NCBI RefSeq assembly: GCF_000438455.1
Contig: NZ_CAVG010000144.1
Location: forward strand, 1 to 33,310
Source of the DNA: Nosocomiicoccus massiliensis
GTDB lineage: Bacteria; Bacillota; Bacilli; Staphylococcales; Salinicoccaceae
DNA: 33,310 nt
Reading direction: 5' to 3'
This document shows, piece by piece, positions 7,571-16,466 of the stretch (position 1 is the first letter of the stretch; each line of letters starts with the position of its first letter). The notes under the pieces were generated by a model, which saw only the letters and a program-made list of their open reading frames with translations, was not told the origin of the DNA and did no database searches. Position numbers and translations under genes: made by a program.

Positions 7571-8823
7571 AATTTCACATCTCCTTTATTAAATCGGTAC
7601 GTTTTTTCCAATGCTTTTATGATTCCGAGCGTATTGTACTTTGCAAATATATAAACGTTTCCTTTCGTATCTTCAAGTTTACGTCCAGCGCGTCCCGCGA
7701 TTTGTATGAGTGACGTGTCATCAAAATATTCACCGTGAATGACGAAGACGTCTAAACATTTAAATGTGACGCCGCGCTCTAGAATTGTTGTCGTAATCAT
7801 AATGTCGATGTGACCCTCTCTCATCTCGTCCATCTTTTCTTTACGCTTAGGGTCACCACTAAAAATCGTTTCAACTGTTTTAAACTCTTTCATAATGACA
7901 TTTTTAATTGGTTCTAATAAGTCAATGTTCGGCACGAAGATGAACACCTTTCTTTCTTGTGACATCGATGCTCTTAATAAACGCCATAAACTATGGGGCA
8001 ATTTATTTTTCTTTAAATGATGTTTTACATTTGTAAAAAATACTTTTGGCATGACGAGAGGTTCTCCGTGATACCTACGTGTAATCGAGACGACATGTTC
8101 TTTTTTAACCTCTTTAATTAAAGATTTACTCGGCGTCGCGGTTAAGTAAATGATGACACCGTTTGTTGATTTTGCTTGCTGGATTTGTGACTCGAGTACC
8201 TCATCTCCTACGAGTGGAAATGCATCGACTTCGTCGATAATAATGACATCATAATGATTTCTAAAATTAAATAATTGATGGACTGTCGACACTGTAAAGA
8301 CAAAATCCGCTTCAATTTTTTCTTCTCCGTATAATAAGTCGATCCGTGCGTCTTTAAACGCATCTGTTAAACGTAAATATATTTCTCGTATGACGTCTAT
8401 TCTCGGCGAGACGAATAATACGTTCATCCCTAAACTTCTCGCATATTGTATACCGCGAAATGTAATTTCGGTTTTCCCAGCTCCGGTGACTGCGTAGATC
8501 ATTAAATCATAGTTATGTTGAATCGCATCGACAATGCGGGTTTGTGCTTTTAACTGTTCGTCGTTTAACTCAAAATTTAAAACATACGGCATAAACTTAC
8601 GGTAGCGTCTCGGTGAGATAACACGTAACGGTTTACGGCTATCGCTTCTACCAAGTGTTACGCACTGCATACAATACGTGACGTCTCCGAAGTGATCTGA
8701 ATATGAATAAAATAAATTCTGATTTTGATTGCCACATCTTATACATTTGTATGCGCCATTTTCTTTTTTAACTCCGACTTTAGAGTAAATCGTTGTGTTT
8801 GATTTCGTTCTTGTAAATTTCAT
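7567..8823 (-). CDS. comFA: ComFA DNA helicase/translocase
   Basis: An ATP-dependent DEAD-box-like motor that helps pull transforming single-stranded DNA into the cell. The protein is 418 aa. A four-cysteine zinc finger (C27, C30, C51, C54: CIRC ... CMQC) precedes Walker A AVTGAGKT (residues 111-118) and Walker B DEVD (197-200). The second helicase half ends with a QIAGRAGR arginine-finger motif. The ATG at 8823 is favoured over the GTG at 8829: GGAG lies 5 nt before the ATG but overlaps the GTG. It is the first gene of comFA-comFC and follows the fakB terminator. Length and motifs match an intact protein. Confidence 0.95.
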   Translation of the reverse strand: MKFTRTKSNTTIYSKVGVKKENGAYKCIRCGNQNQNLFYSYSDHFGDVTYCMQCVTLGRSDSRKPLRVISPRRYRKFMPYVLNFELNDEQLKAQTRIVDAIQHNYDLMIYAVTGAGKTEITFRGIQYARSLGMNVLFVSPRIDVIREIYLRLTDAFKDARIDLLYGEEKIEADFVFTVSTVHQLFNFRNHYDVIIIDEVDAFPLVGDEVLESQIQQAKSTNGVIIYLTATPSKSLIKEVKKEHVVSITRRYHGEPLVMPKVFFTNVKHHLKKNKLPHSLWRLLRASMSQERKVFIFVPNIDLLEPIKNVIMKEFKTVETIFSGDPKRKEKMDEMREGHIDIMITTTILERGVTFKCLDVFVIHGEYFDDTSLIQIAGRAGRKLEDTKGNVYIFAKYNTLGIIKALEKTYRFNKGDVKL

Positions 8824-8839
8824 ATACACTCCAATAAAA

Positions 8840-8868
8840 AAACACGCAACGAAATACGCTGCGTGTTT
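8840..8868 (-). terminator. Terminator of the fakB gene
   Basis: AAACACGCA (8840-8848) and TGCGTGTTT (8860-8868) form a stem with an 11-nt loop. On the minus strand it is followed by seven T, which lie just before comFA. Confidence 0.8.
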
Positions 8869-8889
8869 ATATATAATATTTATGATTGA

Positions 8890-9765
8890 TTAAAATCCTG
8901 TGACATCGACATCAAACGATGTAATCGCGACGCCAATCGCATGTTCACCTAAATGTGTACCGATAACTGGTCCAAAGTGACTCATGAGAACTGTTGTGTC
9001 TTTAAATTTACTTGCAAGTTTTGCTTGGAATTCTTTTGCTTCATCTTCAATATTAGCGTGAATGACCGTTATCACGATATTGTCGCCTGTTTGTTTTTCG
9101 ATGGCTTCTTGAACGAGGTCTTCAACTTTACTTAACGCTTTTTTCTTCGTACGGATTTTTTGAATCGCAACGATTTTACCTTCTTCAAATTGTAAAATCG
9201 GTTTGATTTTTAGCAATTGACCGACGAACGCTTGTGCGTTTGAAAGTCTACCACCCTTTTTTAAATTCGTTAAGTCATCGACGACAAAGTATGCGTCTAA
9301 ATAGTCTTTGTCTGTAAAACGGTTGAGAGTTTCTAACAACTCATCGAGTGGCGTATCGTCTTTATGTTGAGCGGCATAAACTGCAAGTAAACCGAGTGGC
9401 GTACACGCAATTTTTGAATCGACTGCATGTAGTGTAATTCCTTCTACACTTTGACCAGCTGCAACCGCGTTTTGTAATGTTCCACTAATTGAACTCGATA
9501 AGTGGAAACTAATCACGTCTGTATAGCCTTTTTTGTATAGCTCTTCTAATAGAATAATGTAATCTCCAATAGACGGCTGAGACGTCATCGGTAATTCTTC
9601 TTGTTCGCGCATTTTGTCATAAAATTCTTCAGGGGTAATGTCGATATCTTCTCGGTATGTGTCGTCACCAAAAATCGTGTTTAAAGGTATTGTATAAATG
9701 TTGTTTTTTTCTTTAATTTCGTCTGATAAGTAGGCAGTTGAATCTACTACAATTGCTATTTTCAT
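8890..9765 (-). CDS. fakB1: DegV-family fatty-acid-binding protein (FakB)
   Basis: A cytoplasmic protein that holds a single fatty acid for phosphorylation by the kinase FakA; the acyl-phosphate then feeds phospholipid synthesis. The 291-aa DegV fold is recognised from the opening MKIAIVVDSTAYLSDEI, the early TSQPS motif (about residues 61-65) and the HLSSSISGT ligand loop (near residue 90). GGRLSNAQAFVGQLLKIKPI comes later. GAGGG lies upstream of the ATG. Its place beside comFA matches my recollection of S. aureus fakB1, whose product prefers saturated chains; the number is therefore assigned by position. It is monocistronic, with a terminator after it and a divergent gene upstream. FakA is outside the window. 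Confidence 0.88.
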   Translation of the reverse strand: MKIAIVVDSTAYLSDEIKEKNNIYTIPLNTIFGDDTYREDIDITPEEFYDKMREQEELPMTSQPSIGDYIILLEELYKKGYTDVISFHLSSSISGTLQNAVAAGQSVEGITLHAVDSKIACTPLGLLAVYAAQHKDDTPLDELLETLNRFTDKDYLDAYFVVDDLTNLKKGGRLSNAQAFVGQLLKIKPILQFEEGKIVAIQKIRTKKKALSKVEDLVQEAIEKQTGDNIVITVIHANIEDEAKEFQAKLASKFKDTTVLMSHFGPVIGTHLGEHAIGVAITSFDVDVTGF

Positions 9766-9847
9766 ATATATCCCTCACATTTTAGCACTCGTTTCTATAT
9801 TACACTAAAACGGCTGTATGTTAAACTGTTTTAAAGAGGTGTACACG

Positions 9848-10480
9848 ATGGAACAAATTTACATGAACAAATTAAATACGTCTACTGAAATCGACATTAA
9901 ACGTTCAACGTTTATATCGTATATCGCACGTACTGAAACTGAAGATGAAGCAAAACAATTTATAAATGAAATTAAGCAAAAACATAAAGACGCCACACAT
10001 AATTGTAGTGCCTATATTATCGGAGAGAATGCACTCATTCAGCGTGCCGATGATGATGGAGAACCTCAAGGTACAGCAGGTATTCCAATTTTAGAAGTAT
10101 TAAAACGTGAAGAGTTATACAATACAACGATCGTCGTGACGCGTTACTTCGGTGGCATTAAGCTCGGAGCTGGCGGACTAATCCGCGCATATTCAAGCGG
10201 TGCTGCCGAAGCAGTAAAGACAAGTGGTAAAGTATATCTCGTTCCAATGGTGCCGACCATGATCGTATTAGATTATACGTTCACCAATCGTTTCGAACAC
10301 TATTTAGAACAAGAGAAAATCGAAATTAGAGATCAACAATATACAGACAAAGTGACGTATCAACTGCTCGTTTCTCAAGAAAATGTAGACGATGTCAAAA
10401 ACGAACTACAAAAAATAACGAGTGATACGTTTACGATGACTACTTCAGAAGTAGAAATGGCAGAACGTACACTCGTCTAG
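9848..10480 (+). CDS. IMPACT/YigZ family protein (YvyE)
   Basis: A 210-aa member of the UPF0029/IMPACT family. The family core RYFGGIKLGAGGLIRAYSSG lies near residues 98-117, and a smaller C-terminal domain (about 130-205) follows. The ATG at 9848 has AGAGG 8 nt upstream; an in-frame ATG ten codons earlier has no such site. IMPACT proteins in eukaryotes modulate Gcn2. The bacterial role is unsettled; links to ribosome or RNA binding have been proposed. It is transcribed away from fakB and converges on tagO: its TAG (10478-10480) overlaps the tagO stop on the other strand, leaving no space for a dedicated terminator. Confidence 0.9.
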   Translation: MEQIYMNKLNTSTEIDIKRSTFISYIARTETEDEAKQFINEIKQKHKDATHNCSAYIIGENALIQRADDDGEPQGTAGIPILEVLKREELYNTTIVVTRYFGGIKLGAGGLIRAYSSGAAEAVKTSGKVYLVPMVPTMIVLDYTFTNRFEHYLEQEKIEIRDQQYTDKVTYQLLVSQENVDDVKNELQKITSDTFTMTTSEVEMAERTLV

Positions 10481-11529
10481 CGATTCATATATATAAACAT
10501 TTGTTTAACAAATCTTAAAATTGGGCGGCGGTTTGATCCGATCAAATCCGTCGCTTCTACTATAATGACTACTGATAAGATAAGCAGTAAACAAATGAGT
10601 ACTGCACCTGTCACTGTAGATAAATATAAAATTACTGATGCAAACGCAAATAGCGTTGCCATAAAGTAAAGTAAAATCACACTTTGACGGTGCGTAAACC
10701 CTAAGTATTGTAACTTATGGTGCAAATGCCCTCTATCGGCGCGCGTCAGTGAGACCCCTTCTCTATACCGTCTAACAGCTGCAAACGTTATATCGATAAA
10801 CGGTACGCCAAGAATGATAATTGGGAATAAAATCGAGAAAAACGTCACGTTTTTAAATCCTAATATCGATAATACTCCGAGTACATACCCTAAAAACATC
10901 GATCCGTTATCTCCTAAAAAGAGTTTCGCTGGATAGAAGTTATAATATAATACCCCGAGCGTTGACCCGATAAGTATCACGCTTATCATCATGACAAATA
11001 TATTATTTTGTAAAATCGCAATTACTGCAATACTTGCTAAAGCAATGACTGTTACACCAGATGCTAACCCGTCTAATCCATCAATTAAGTTAACTGCGTT
11101 AATGATCACTGCGATCCATAAATACGTAAATGGAATCGCAAATATACCAAAATCTACCGTTATCCCAAACGGCGTAATCGTATCAATGACAACTCCAAAC
11201 ATCACGGGTATCGTAATTACAACGAGTTGTCCAATGAATTTGATACTCGGTTTCAGATCATATTTATCGTCGATAATACCAATTAATACGATTAACCCTC
11301 CACCGATAATAATCGGTATATATTCCGGTTCAATCGGTCGAGCGATAATTAATGTAATTACAAACGATACAAAAATCGATATCCCGCCGGAAAACGGCAT
11401 CGGTTTCGCATGTTGTTTTCTATGGTTCGGATAATCGACAAATCCAAACTTATAACTTAATTTTATAAATATCGGTGCAACGATGAATGATATGATTGCA
11501 GATAATATTAATAGAAATAATGTATACAT
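10477..11529 (-). CDS. tagO: Undecaprenyl-phosphate N-acetylglucosaminyl-1-phosphate transferase TagO/TarO
   Basis: Transfers GlcNAc-1-phosphate from UDP-GlcNAc to undecaprenyl phosphate, the first membrane step of wall teichoic acid synthesis. The 350 aa are very hydrophobic with about ten or eleven membrane segments. Visible family motifs are DDK (D87, D88), NLIDGLDG (147-154), GDNGS (206-210) and RGHLHHKL (266-273). AGGTGAGG precedes the ATG. The gene is divergent from the GdpS-like gene and overlaps the stop of yvyE, as in the staphylococcal order gdpS-tagO-yvyE-fakB. No other teichoic-acid gene is in the window. Confidence 0.95.
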   Translation of the reverse strand: MYTLFLLILSAIISFIVAPIFIKLSYKFGFVDYPNHRKQHAKPMPFSGGISIFVSFVITLIIARPIEPEYIPIIIGGGLIVLIGIIDDKYDLKPSIKFIGQLVVITIPVMFGVVIDTITPFGITVDFGIFAIPFTYLWIAVIINAVNLIDGLDGLASGVTVIALASIAVIAILQNNIFVMMISVILIGSTLGVLYYNFYPAKLFLGDNGSMFLGYVLGVLSILGFKNVTFFSILFPIIILGVPFIDITFAAVRRYREGVSLTRADRGHLHHKLQYLGFTHRQSVILLYFMATLFAFASVILYLSTVTGAVLICLLLILSVVIIVEATDLIGSNRRPILRFVKQMFIYMNR

Positions 11530-11659
11530 ATCCTCACCTGCTAATTATTCTTATTAACTATATCATAATTCGCCATTAAATACTCCTACCACTTAATTTC
11601 AATTAAATTTAAAACACTGTATAATATGATATGAATTTGCTTAAAAAGGCGGTATGCAA

Positions 11660-12709
11660 ATGATTATAAACTTTATATTAAATATCGCGCTCATTATTAG
11701 TGGAATCTATGTTTTTTATAGATTGCAGTATCATTTCCGGAAAGGCGTTAAAAATCCACTCCTATTCCAAAGTTTAATGATGACTGCCCTAGCCGTATTA
11801 TCACTTATGGTCCCCCTACATATCGGGGACGTCACGTTATCGTTATATTATATACCGATGATTCTATTGTTTTTACACAATAAAATACCATATAAAATAT
11901 TATCGATTGCAATCGTATTTTTGTTTTATCATTTCTTATTTCAATACGATCTCATTCAGTTTATGATATTTTTAGGGCTCATGGTTCTTTATCAACTGAT
12001 CGTACCGTTCATTAAAACACCAAAGACGAGTGTTATCATATTGTCGAGTGGACTATTCACAGTCGTGTACTTAATTACGTTGTACATTTTCGTCACACCG
12101 ATTAGCGATAAGACATTAGTCGCATTTTTCTTATCGTCTTTATGTGCAACCATCTTTATATTGTTAGTATACGAAGACATTAATCGAACATTTAACTTCT
12201 TTATCGATAGAGAAAAATATAAATATTACGACCGTCTCACAAAACTTGGTAACGTTAAAATGTTTGACCGTTTCATCGACAAAATATTTAAAGAAGAGGA
12301 GAACGTCAGCATATTATTAATCGACATCGATAACTTTAAGTTTTTTAACGATATCAACGGATATGATTCTGGGGACGAACTTATTAAACAAATCGCTCGA
12401 CTATTAAAAAACCACCTGCCGACAGGTGGGGAGATGTTTAGAAGTACAGGAGAAGAGTTCTCGATGGTCATTCCGAATTTATCGTTTGACCAGACAGTCC
12501 GACTCGGAGAGGCGATACGTTACACTGTTGAACATACAAAGTTCCACATTGATGATACACACGTCGTGAACATGACTGTATCTATTGGTATCGGTTATAA
12601 GTCGACTCAGATGATGCTTAAAAAAGACCTCATTCGTCAAGCAGACAACATGCTCTTTGCTGCGAAAAAACAAGGTCAGAATAGAATTATGTTTGCTCCA
12701 GTTGGATAA
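11660..12709 (+). CDS. gdpS: Membrane GGDEF-domain protein, GdpS-like, with altered TGEEF motif
   Basis: The 349-aa protein has an N-terminal membrane domain of about six helices (residues 1-175) and a C-terminal GGDEF domain (about 190-345). Metal and substrate motifs DRLTKLGN, LLIDIDNFK (about 219-227), VSIGIG and ADNMLFAAKKQGQNRI are present. The signature loop, however, reads TGEEF (263-267), with Thr for the first Gly, and no RxxD inhibitory site precedes it. S. aureus GdpS next to tagO is the one well-conserved GGDEF protein of staphylococci; it affects biofilm and virulence, reportedly without making cyclic-di-GMP. Position and layout support the name. The ATG at 11660 is preferred because AAGGCGG lies 7 nt before it; the ATG at 11654 abuts that site. 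Whether the enzyme is active is unknown. Confidence 0.9.
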   Translation: MIINFILNIALIISGIYVFYRLQYHFRKGVKNPLLFQSLMMTALAVLSLMVPLHIGDVTLSLYYIPMILLFLHNKIPYKILSIAIVFLFYHFLFQYDLIQFMIFLGLMVLYQLIVPFIKTPKTSVIILSSGLFTVVYLITLYIFVTPISDKTLVAFFLSSLCATIFILLVYEDINRTFNFFIDREKYKYYDRLTKLGNVKMFDRFIDKIFKEEENVSILLIDIDNFKFFNDINGYDSGDELIKQIARLLKNHLPTGGEMFRSTGEEFSMVIPNLSFDQTVRLGEAIRYTVEHTKFHIDDTHVVNMTVSIGIGYKSTQMMLKKDLIRQADNMLFAAKKQGQNRIMFAPVG

Positions 12710-12710
12710 A

Positions 12711-12740
12711 AAAACAGGAAACGTTTCAGTTTCCTGTTTT
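12711..12740. terminator. Bidirectional terminator between gdpS and the bacilliredoxin gene
   Basis: AAAACAGGAAAC (12711-12722) and GTTTCCTGTTTT (12729-12740) form a perfect 12-bp stem with a 6-nt loop. T runs occur in both directions, and the element overlaps the stop of the minus-strand gene. Confidence 0.85.
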
Positions 12741-13059
12741 AATCTTCAACACGTGCAAGTGCTTGAACTGTTATTTTACTATGTGAATCGTGCCACTTCA
12801 CTTCACCATTTTCGAAGTAAAATGCTTGTGGTGATTCGTGTTTAATGTTAAATTTTTCAGCAATGTAGTTTGAAAGTTCTCTGTGATCTCGAACGATTAA
12901 ATAATAGCCATCGATATCACGTTCATAGTGAAACTTTTGAAACTCCTCAAACGCTGTCGCAGAGATTGGACATGTGTTACTATGTTTCATAAAGTAAAAA
13001 TATGGCTTTTCTTCGAGCAATCGGTCAAACGACTCGATTGATGTTATCTTTGTTAACAT
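12739..13059 (-). CDS. ytxJ: Monothiol bacilliredoxin BrxC/YtxJ
   Basis: A 106-aa thioredoxin-fold protein of the YtxJ/BrxC family (DUF2847). The active site is a single-cysteine TCPIS motif (C30) in KHSNTCPISATAF. Such proteins remove bacillithiol from mixed disulfides in the cytoplasm, which implies that this organism makes bacillithiol; no bsh gene is in view. The ATG at 13059 lies 9 nt after AAGGAG; a TTG three codons earlier abuts that site. YtxJ is a general-stress protein in Bacillus, but no sigma-B promoter is visible in the 90 bp upstream. The neighbour on the other side is a divergent small membrane protein. Confidence 0.88.
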   Translation of the reverse strand: MLTKITSIESFDRLLEEKPYFYFMKHSNTCPISATAFEEFQKFHYERDIDGYYLIVRDHRELSNYIAEKFNIKHESPQAFYFENGEVKWHDSHSKITVQALARVED

Positions 13060-13155
13060 CTTGAACAACTCCTTAATAGCTTTAATTAATTTATCACGGT
13101 TTTATATTAAAATCAAATTAAAATCAATTTAGTACGATTTGAAAGGGTGAAAAAC

Positions 13156-13371
13156 ATGCAAAGAGAGTTAAAACGTTGGACAATTTTAGACACGATTAAC
13201 GCGACACTTTTAATCGTTGTGTTTTTATACGTATTGGATTTCCAAAATAACGCACTCGTATCTTGGATTTTTGTAATCGTATTCGCATTTTGGATGGTCA
13301 CAGTCATTTCTAGAAACATTATCATATCTAGAATTCGAGATGGTAAAATGGAGGATCCGACAAAGAAATAG
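13156..13371 (+). CDS. Small membrane protein of unknown function
   Basis: A 71-aa protein with two predicted membrane helices (about residues 14-30 and 36-54), a basic N-terminus (MQRELKRW) and a charged C-terminal tail (RIRDGKMEDPTKK). AAAGGG lies 8 nt before the ATG, and a strong hairpin terminator follows, so it looks like a real monocistronic gene. It is divergent from ytxJ and converges on the YkyA-like gene. I do not recognise a family. Confidence 0.75.
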   Translation: MQRELKRWTILDTINATLLIVVFLYVLDFQNNALVSWIFVIVFAFWMVTVISRNIIISRIRDGKMEDPTKK

Positions 13372-13381
13372 TGAAATAGAA

Positions 13382-13406
13382 AACTGCACATCAATGATGT
13401 GCAGTT
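13382..13406. terminator. Bidirectional terminator
   Basis: AACTGCACATC (13382-13392) and GATGTGCAGTT (13396-13406) form an 11-bp stem with a tight AAT loop. T-rich stretches follow in both directions, so it serves the convergent genes on either side. Confidence 0.8.
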
Positions 13407-13409
13407 ATT

Positions 13410-14300
13410 TTATTTCGTAGATTCTTTTAGTTGATTTAGTTTTTCAGAGTACGTCATATCAAGTTTATTAAACGATTCTGTTTTTGGAACAATGTTTTGA
13501 ATTTGAAGATTTTGTTCTTCTTCGTATACTTGGATGATGTTAATACGCTCTTTGTAATACGATTTAAATGTATAAAACATTTCTAAACTGATACTTCGTA
13601 CAGATTTTGCTTCGTCAGTTTCAAGTGGTAATTGATTTAATTTGTCGATTTGTGTATCTAAAATTGGCATAAGTACTTCATCCACAATGCGCTGTTTCTC
13701 TGCTACATCGTTATCGCTTTGTAATAAACCGACATTTTCTTCAAGCTCACCACTACGCTCATTGACGATGTCGATCACTTGGTCGATTTCTGCTGCAGCT
13801 TCTTTAGAATGGTTGCCCTGGATAATAGACTGACGTTCTTTTTTTGCCGCACTGACGGCTTCACCGTCTTTAATGAGTTGATTTGTCGACTCTTTATACG
13901 ATAAATATAAATCGATTCCACGTCCGAGCTCTTTCGCGAACGTTTCTTTTAACTCTAAGCTCTCTACATAAGCTTTATGCACTTCTTTTAACTCTTCATT
14001 TGAAACTTCTACCGCTTCTATTTTTTCATTCATTTTAGTCGACAATGGAATGAGAGATTCATCGACTATTTTTTTAATTTCAGAGATGTCATCTTTTGAA
14101 ACATCTGCCTCTGTTGCATAGACTGTCTCTAGTTGCTTTAAGTCAAGTTCGTCGAGTGCCTCAAGAAACTGTCGGTCGAGTTCGTAAATATCTTCCATAT
14201 TTTCTTCATATTGTTGGATGTCACTTTCTAGCGATGACTGGCACGCAGATATAATGAAGACTGTGCCGAGTAATATAGTTAACCTTAAGTATCGAAACAT
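13410..14300 (-). CDS. YkyA-family cell-wall-associated lipoprotein
   Basis: A 296-aa predicted lipoprotein. The signal MFRYLRLTILLGTVFIISAC ends in lipobox ISAC. The rest is highly charged, Glu/Lys-rich and almost certainly long helices or coiled coil (for example around residues 25-120, 130-200 and 205-290). This layout matches the YkyA family (putative cell-wall-binding lipoprotein), whose role is unknown. AAGGGTGAG lies upstream of the ATG. It is monocistronic, divergent from murB, with a shared terminator at its 3' end. The family call rests on overall pattern rather than a catalytic motif; none is visible. Confidence 0.75.
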   Translation of the reverse strand: MFRYLRLTILLGTVFIISACQSSLESDIQQYEENMEDIYELDRQFLEALDELDLKQLETVYATEADVSKDDISEIKKIVDESLIPLSTKMNEKIEAVEVSNEELKEVHKAYVESLELKETFAKELGRGIDLYLSYKESTNQLIKDGEAVSAAKKERQSIIQGNHSKEAAAEIDQVIDIVNERSGELEENVGLLQSDNDVAEKQRIVDEVLMPILDTQIDKLNQLPLETDEAKSVRSISLEMFYTFKSYYKERINIIQVYEEEQNLQIQNIVPKTESFNKLDMTYSEKLNQLKESTK

Positions 14301-14397
14301 GCTAGAATCTCACCCTTCCTCTTGCATGGTTATTCTAGTCTTTTTTTGTATTCCCGTTTATAATAGTAATTGATTCGTATGAGAAAGGACTTTTGTT

Positions 14398-15321
14398 ATG
14401 AACATTGAAAAATCCTTACGCGAGCGTCTAACAAATTCTGTAGTTAAAACAGATGAACCATTACAACGCTATACGTACTCACATACTGGTGGTAATGCAG
14501 ATTACTATATATCAGTATATAATATTCACGATGCAATGGAAACTATCCGTTTTGCAAAAGAGTATTCAATACCGATTACGTATCTTGGAAATGGTTCGAA
14601 TTTAATTATTAGAGACGGTGGCATTAGAGGCATTGTATTAAACACGTTAGAGTTAAAAGAAATTAAACGTGATGGTGATTATATTACGTCAGGTAGTGGT
14701 AGTCGTATTATTGACGTATCACGTTTTGCGCGTGATCATTCACTTACTGGATTAGAATTTGCGTGTGGCATTCCAGGAAGTGTCGGTGGTGCAGTTTATA
14801 TGAACGCTGGAGCGTACGGTGGCGAATTAAAAGACTGCCTCGTTGAAGCTTCAGTAATTACGCCAGACGGTGAATTATTAACTTTAACAAATGAGGAATT
14901 ACATCTCGGTTATAGACAAAGTATCGTTCAAGAAAATGGATATTTAGTCGTCGAGGCGACATTTAAATTAGAAGAAGGCAATTTATCTGAAATAAATGCG
15001 AAAATGGATGAGCTGACGTTTTTACGTGAGTCAAAACAACCGCTCGATTTACCGTCATGTGGTTCGGTATTCCAAAGACCCCCAGGGCACTTCGCAGGAA
15101 AACTGATTCAAGATAGTGGTCTACAAGGGCATCGAATCGGCGGCGTTGAAGTTTCTAAAAAGCATGCCGGGTTTATGGTAAACATTGACAACGGTACAGG
15201 TAGTGACTACGAAGAGTTAATTCACCACGTACAAGAAGTCGTTAAAGAGAAGTATGACGTGTTGTTACAGCGCGAAGTTAGAATTATCGGAGAGCATAAA
15301 GAAAAAACGATCCAAGATTAA
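14398..15321 (+). CDS. murB: UDP-N-acetylenolpyruvoylglucosamine reductase MurB
   Basis: A flavoenzyme that reduces UDP-GlcNAc-enolpyruvate to UDP-MurNAc with NADPH, the second cytoplasmic step of peptidoglycan synthesis. The 307 aa match the short (type II) MurB of Gram-positives. The FAD-binding part contains [11 protein letters not shown] (27-37), GNGSNLI (64-70) and [19 protein letters not shown] (125-143). The catalytic Ser lies in SCGSVFQRP (S223). Near the C-terminus are [13 protein letters not shown] and [15 protein letters not shown] precedes the ATG by 7 nt, and a TATAAT at 14359-14364 may be its -10. The last codons and stop form part of the terminator stem shared with sstD. A murB next to the sst operon agrees with staphylococcal gene order. 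Confidence 0.97.
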   Translation: MNIEKSLRERLTNSVVKTDEPLQRYTYSHTGGNADYYISVYNIHDAMETIRFAKEYSIPITYLGNGSNLIIRDGGIRGIVLNTLELKEIKRDGDYITSGSGSRIIDVSRFARDHSLTGLEFACGIPGSVGGAVYMNAGAYGGELKDCLVEASVITPDGELLTLTNEELHLGYRQSIVQENGYLVVEATFKLEEGNLSEINAKMDELTFLRESKQPLDLPSCGSVFQRPPGHFAGKLIQDSGLQGHRIGGVEVSKKHAGFMVNIDNGTGSDYEELIHHVQEVVKEKYDVLLQREVRIIGEHKEKTIQD

Positions 15322-15337
15322 ATCTTGGATCGTTTTT
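15303..15337. terminator. Bidirectional terminator between murB and sstD
   Basis: AAAAACGATCCAAGA (15303-15317) and TCTTGGATCGTTTTT (15323-15337) form a 15-bp stem with a TTAAA loop. The murB stop lies in the loop region. T runs on both strands serve both convergent units. Confidence 0.9.
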
Positions 15338-15339
15338 AA

Positions 15340-16413
15340 TTATTTTACTTCATTTAAAAATTCTTGTAATTCTTCTAGTTGGGCAATTGCTGACTTGTAA
15401 CCACCAGAGTTTAAGTACCATCTTACTGAATTTAATTCAAAGATGTTATCATCTTTTACAGCATCTACGTTGTTAGTAACGTCAGTTTTAAGTACGTCTA
15501 CTTTTGTAGCATCCTCACCGTTACTAATCGCTGCACCACGGTCCATCACTAAAATCATACTTGGGTTTGCTTTAGAGATGTACTCAAATGAAATTTGGTT
15601 ACCATGTGACGCTGTTTTGTCTTCTGAGTCATCTTCAGAAGATTTGAATCCGATTGGATTATATAAGAAATCATAACGTCCGCCTGGGCCGTGTAGTGAT
15701 AGGTCGCCACCATTTGTTTGGATGAACATCATTGTTTTATCTTTTTCAGAAACTAAGTTTTTAGTTTCTTCGATTTTTTCATCTAAATCTTTGTTTAACG
15801 CTTCCGCGTCTGATTGTTTATCGTATAACTCTCCGATAAATGTCGTCATTTCTTTGATATCTTCAAAGTAGTTGTCAGATTGAGCACTTACATAAATAAT
15901 TGATGCGTTAGGTGCTGCTTTTTTAAATTCTTCGATTGATGGTTTGTTTGCTTGACGTCCACCAATCATGATGATTTCAGGATCTAACTCTGCAATTTTC
16001 TCGAAGTCTGGATCTTTTAATCCGCCGAGGTTTACATACTTCTCATCTTTATAAGTTTCTAGCTCAGGTCCAAGAATAGAGTCGTTTTCACCTTTAGGTA
16101 ACGCGATAATGTTATCTTGTAAACCTAGTGCTTCAAACGTTGATGCAACCCCTAAGTCTAATAAAACTACTTTGTTAGAATTTTTAATCACGTCAATTGT
16201 TTCGTCAACAGCTTCAGTATCGCTATCACGTTCTGTTGTAAGACTCATTTCAAAATTGTTTTTGTATTGTACAGTTTCTACTGTATTTTCGTCATCTTTA
16301 GCTGGTTCTTCTTTTGTCTCTGACTGATCTGTACCGCCACCGTTACTACATGCAGCAAGTACGATAACTCCTATAAATAATAAAAGTAATGCAGATAATT
16401 TCTTAATGTTCAT
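15340..16413 (-). CDS. sstD: Iron-siderophore binding lipoprotein SstD
   Basis: The substrate-binding part of an iron(III)-siderophore ABC importer, anchored to the outside of the membrane. The 357 aa start with MNIKKLSALLLLFIGVIVLAAC and lipobox LAAC, followed by a charged linker (about 25-55). A periplasmic-binding (FhuD/FepB-like) fold follows, with VLLDLGVASTFEALGL and ILVMDRGAAISNGE. In S. aureus SstD binds catechol and catecholamine siderophores. It is the last gene of sstABCD, 80 bp after sstC, and has its own AGGGG site. That gap includes a tiny reading frame with an ideal ribosome site. Iron control should come through the Fur box upstream of sstA. Confidence 0.9.
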   Translation of the reverse strand: MNIKKLSALLLLFIGVIVLAACSNGGGTDQSETKEEPAKDDENTVETVQYKNNFEMSLTTERDSDTEAVDETIDVIKNSNKVVLLDLGVASTFEALGLQDNIIALPKGENDSILGPELETYKDEKYVNLGGLKDPDFEKIAELDPEIIMIGGRQANKPSIEEFKKAAPNASIIYVSAQSDNYFEDIKEMTTFIGELYDKQSDAEALNKDLDEKIEETKNLVSEKDKTMMFIQTNGGDLSLHGPGGRYDFLYNPIGFKSSEDDSEDKTASHGNQISFEYISKANPSMILVMDRGAAISNGEDATKVDVLKTDVTNNVDAVKDDNIFELNSVRWYLNSGGYKSAIAQLEELQEFLNEVK

Positions 16414-16433
16414 TTAAACTTCCCCTTCTAAAT

Positions 16434-16466
16434 TTAGCCCCCACTAAATTTCAAGCTGTAGCGCAC
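16434..16466 (-). other. Possible 10-codon reading frame between sstC and sstD
   Basis: AGGAGGTGAT (16469-16478), a perfect anti-16S match, stands 6 nt before a GTG that opens MRYSLKFSGG and stops at TAA. The sstD start lies 20 nt further on. It may be a short leader or coupling peptide that feeds ribosomes to sstD, or just a remnant of an earlier start. There is no evidence that it is translated. Confidence 0.3.

Noticed and set aside
10991-11434. 147-aa plus-strand frame inside tagO
   Set aside because: It is opposite to a complete, motif-bearing tagO and has no ribosome site.
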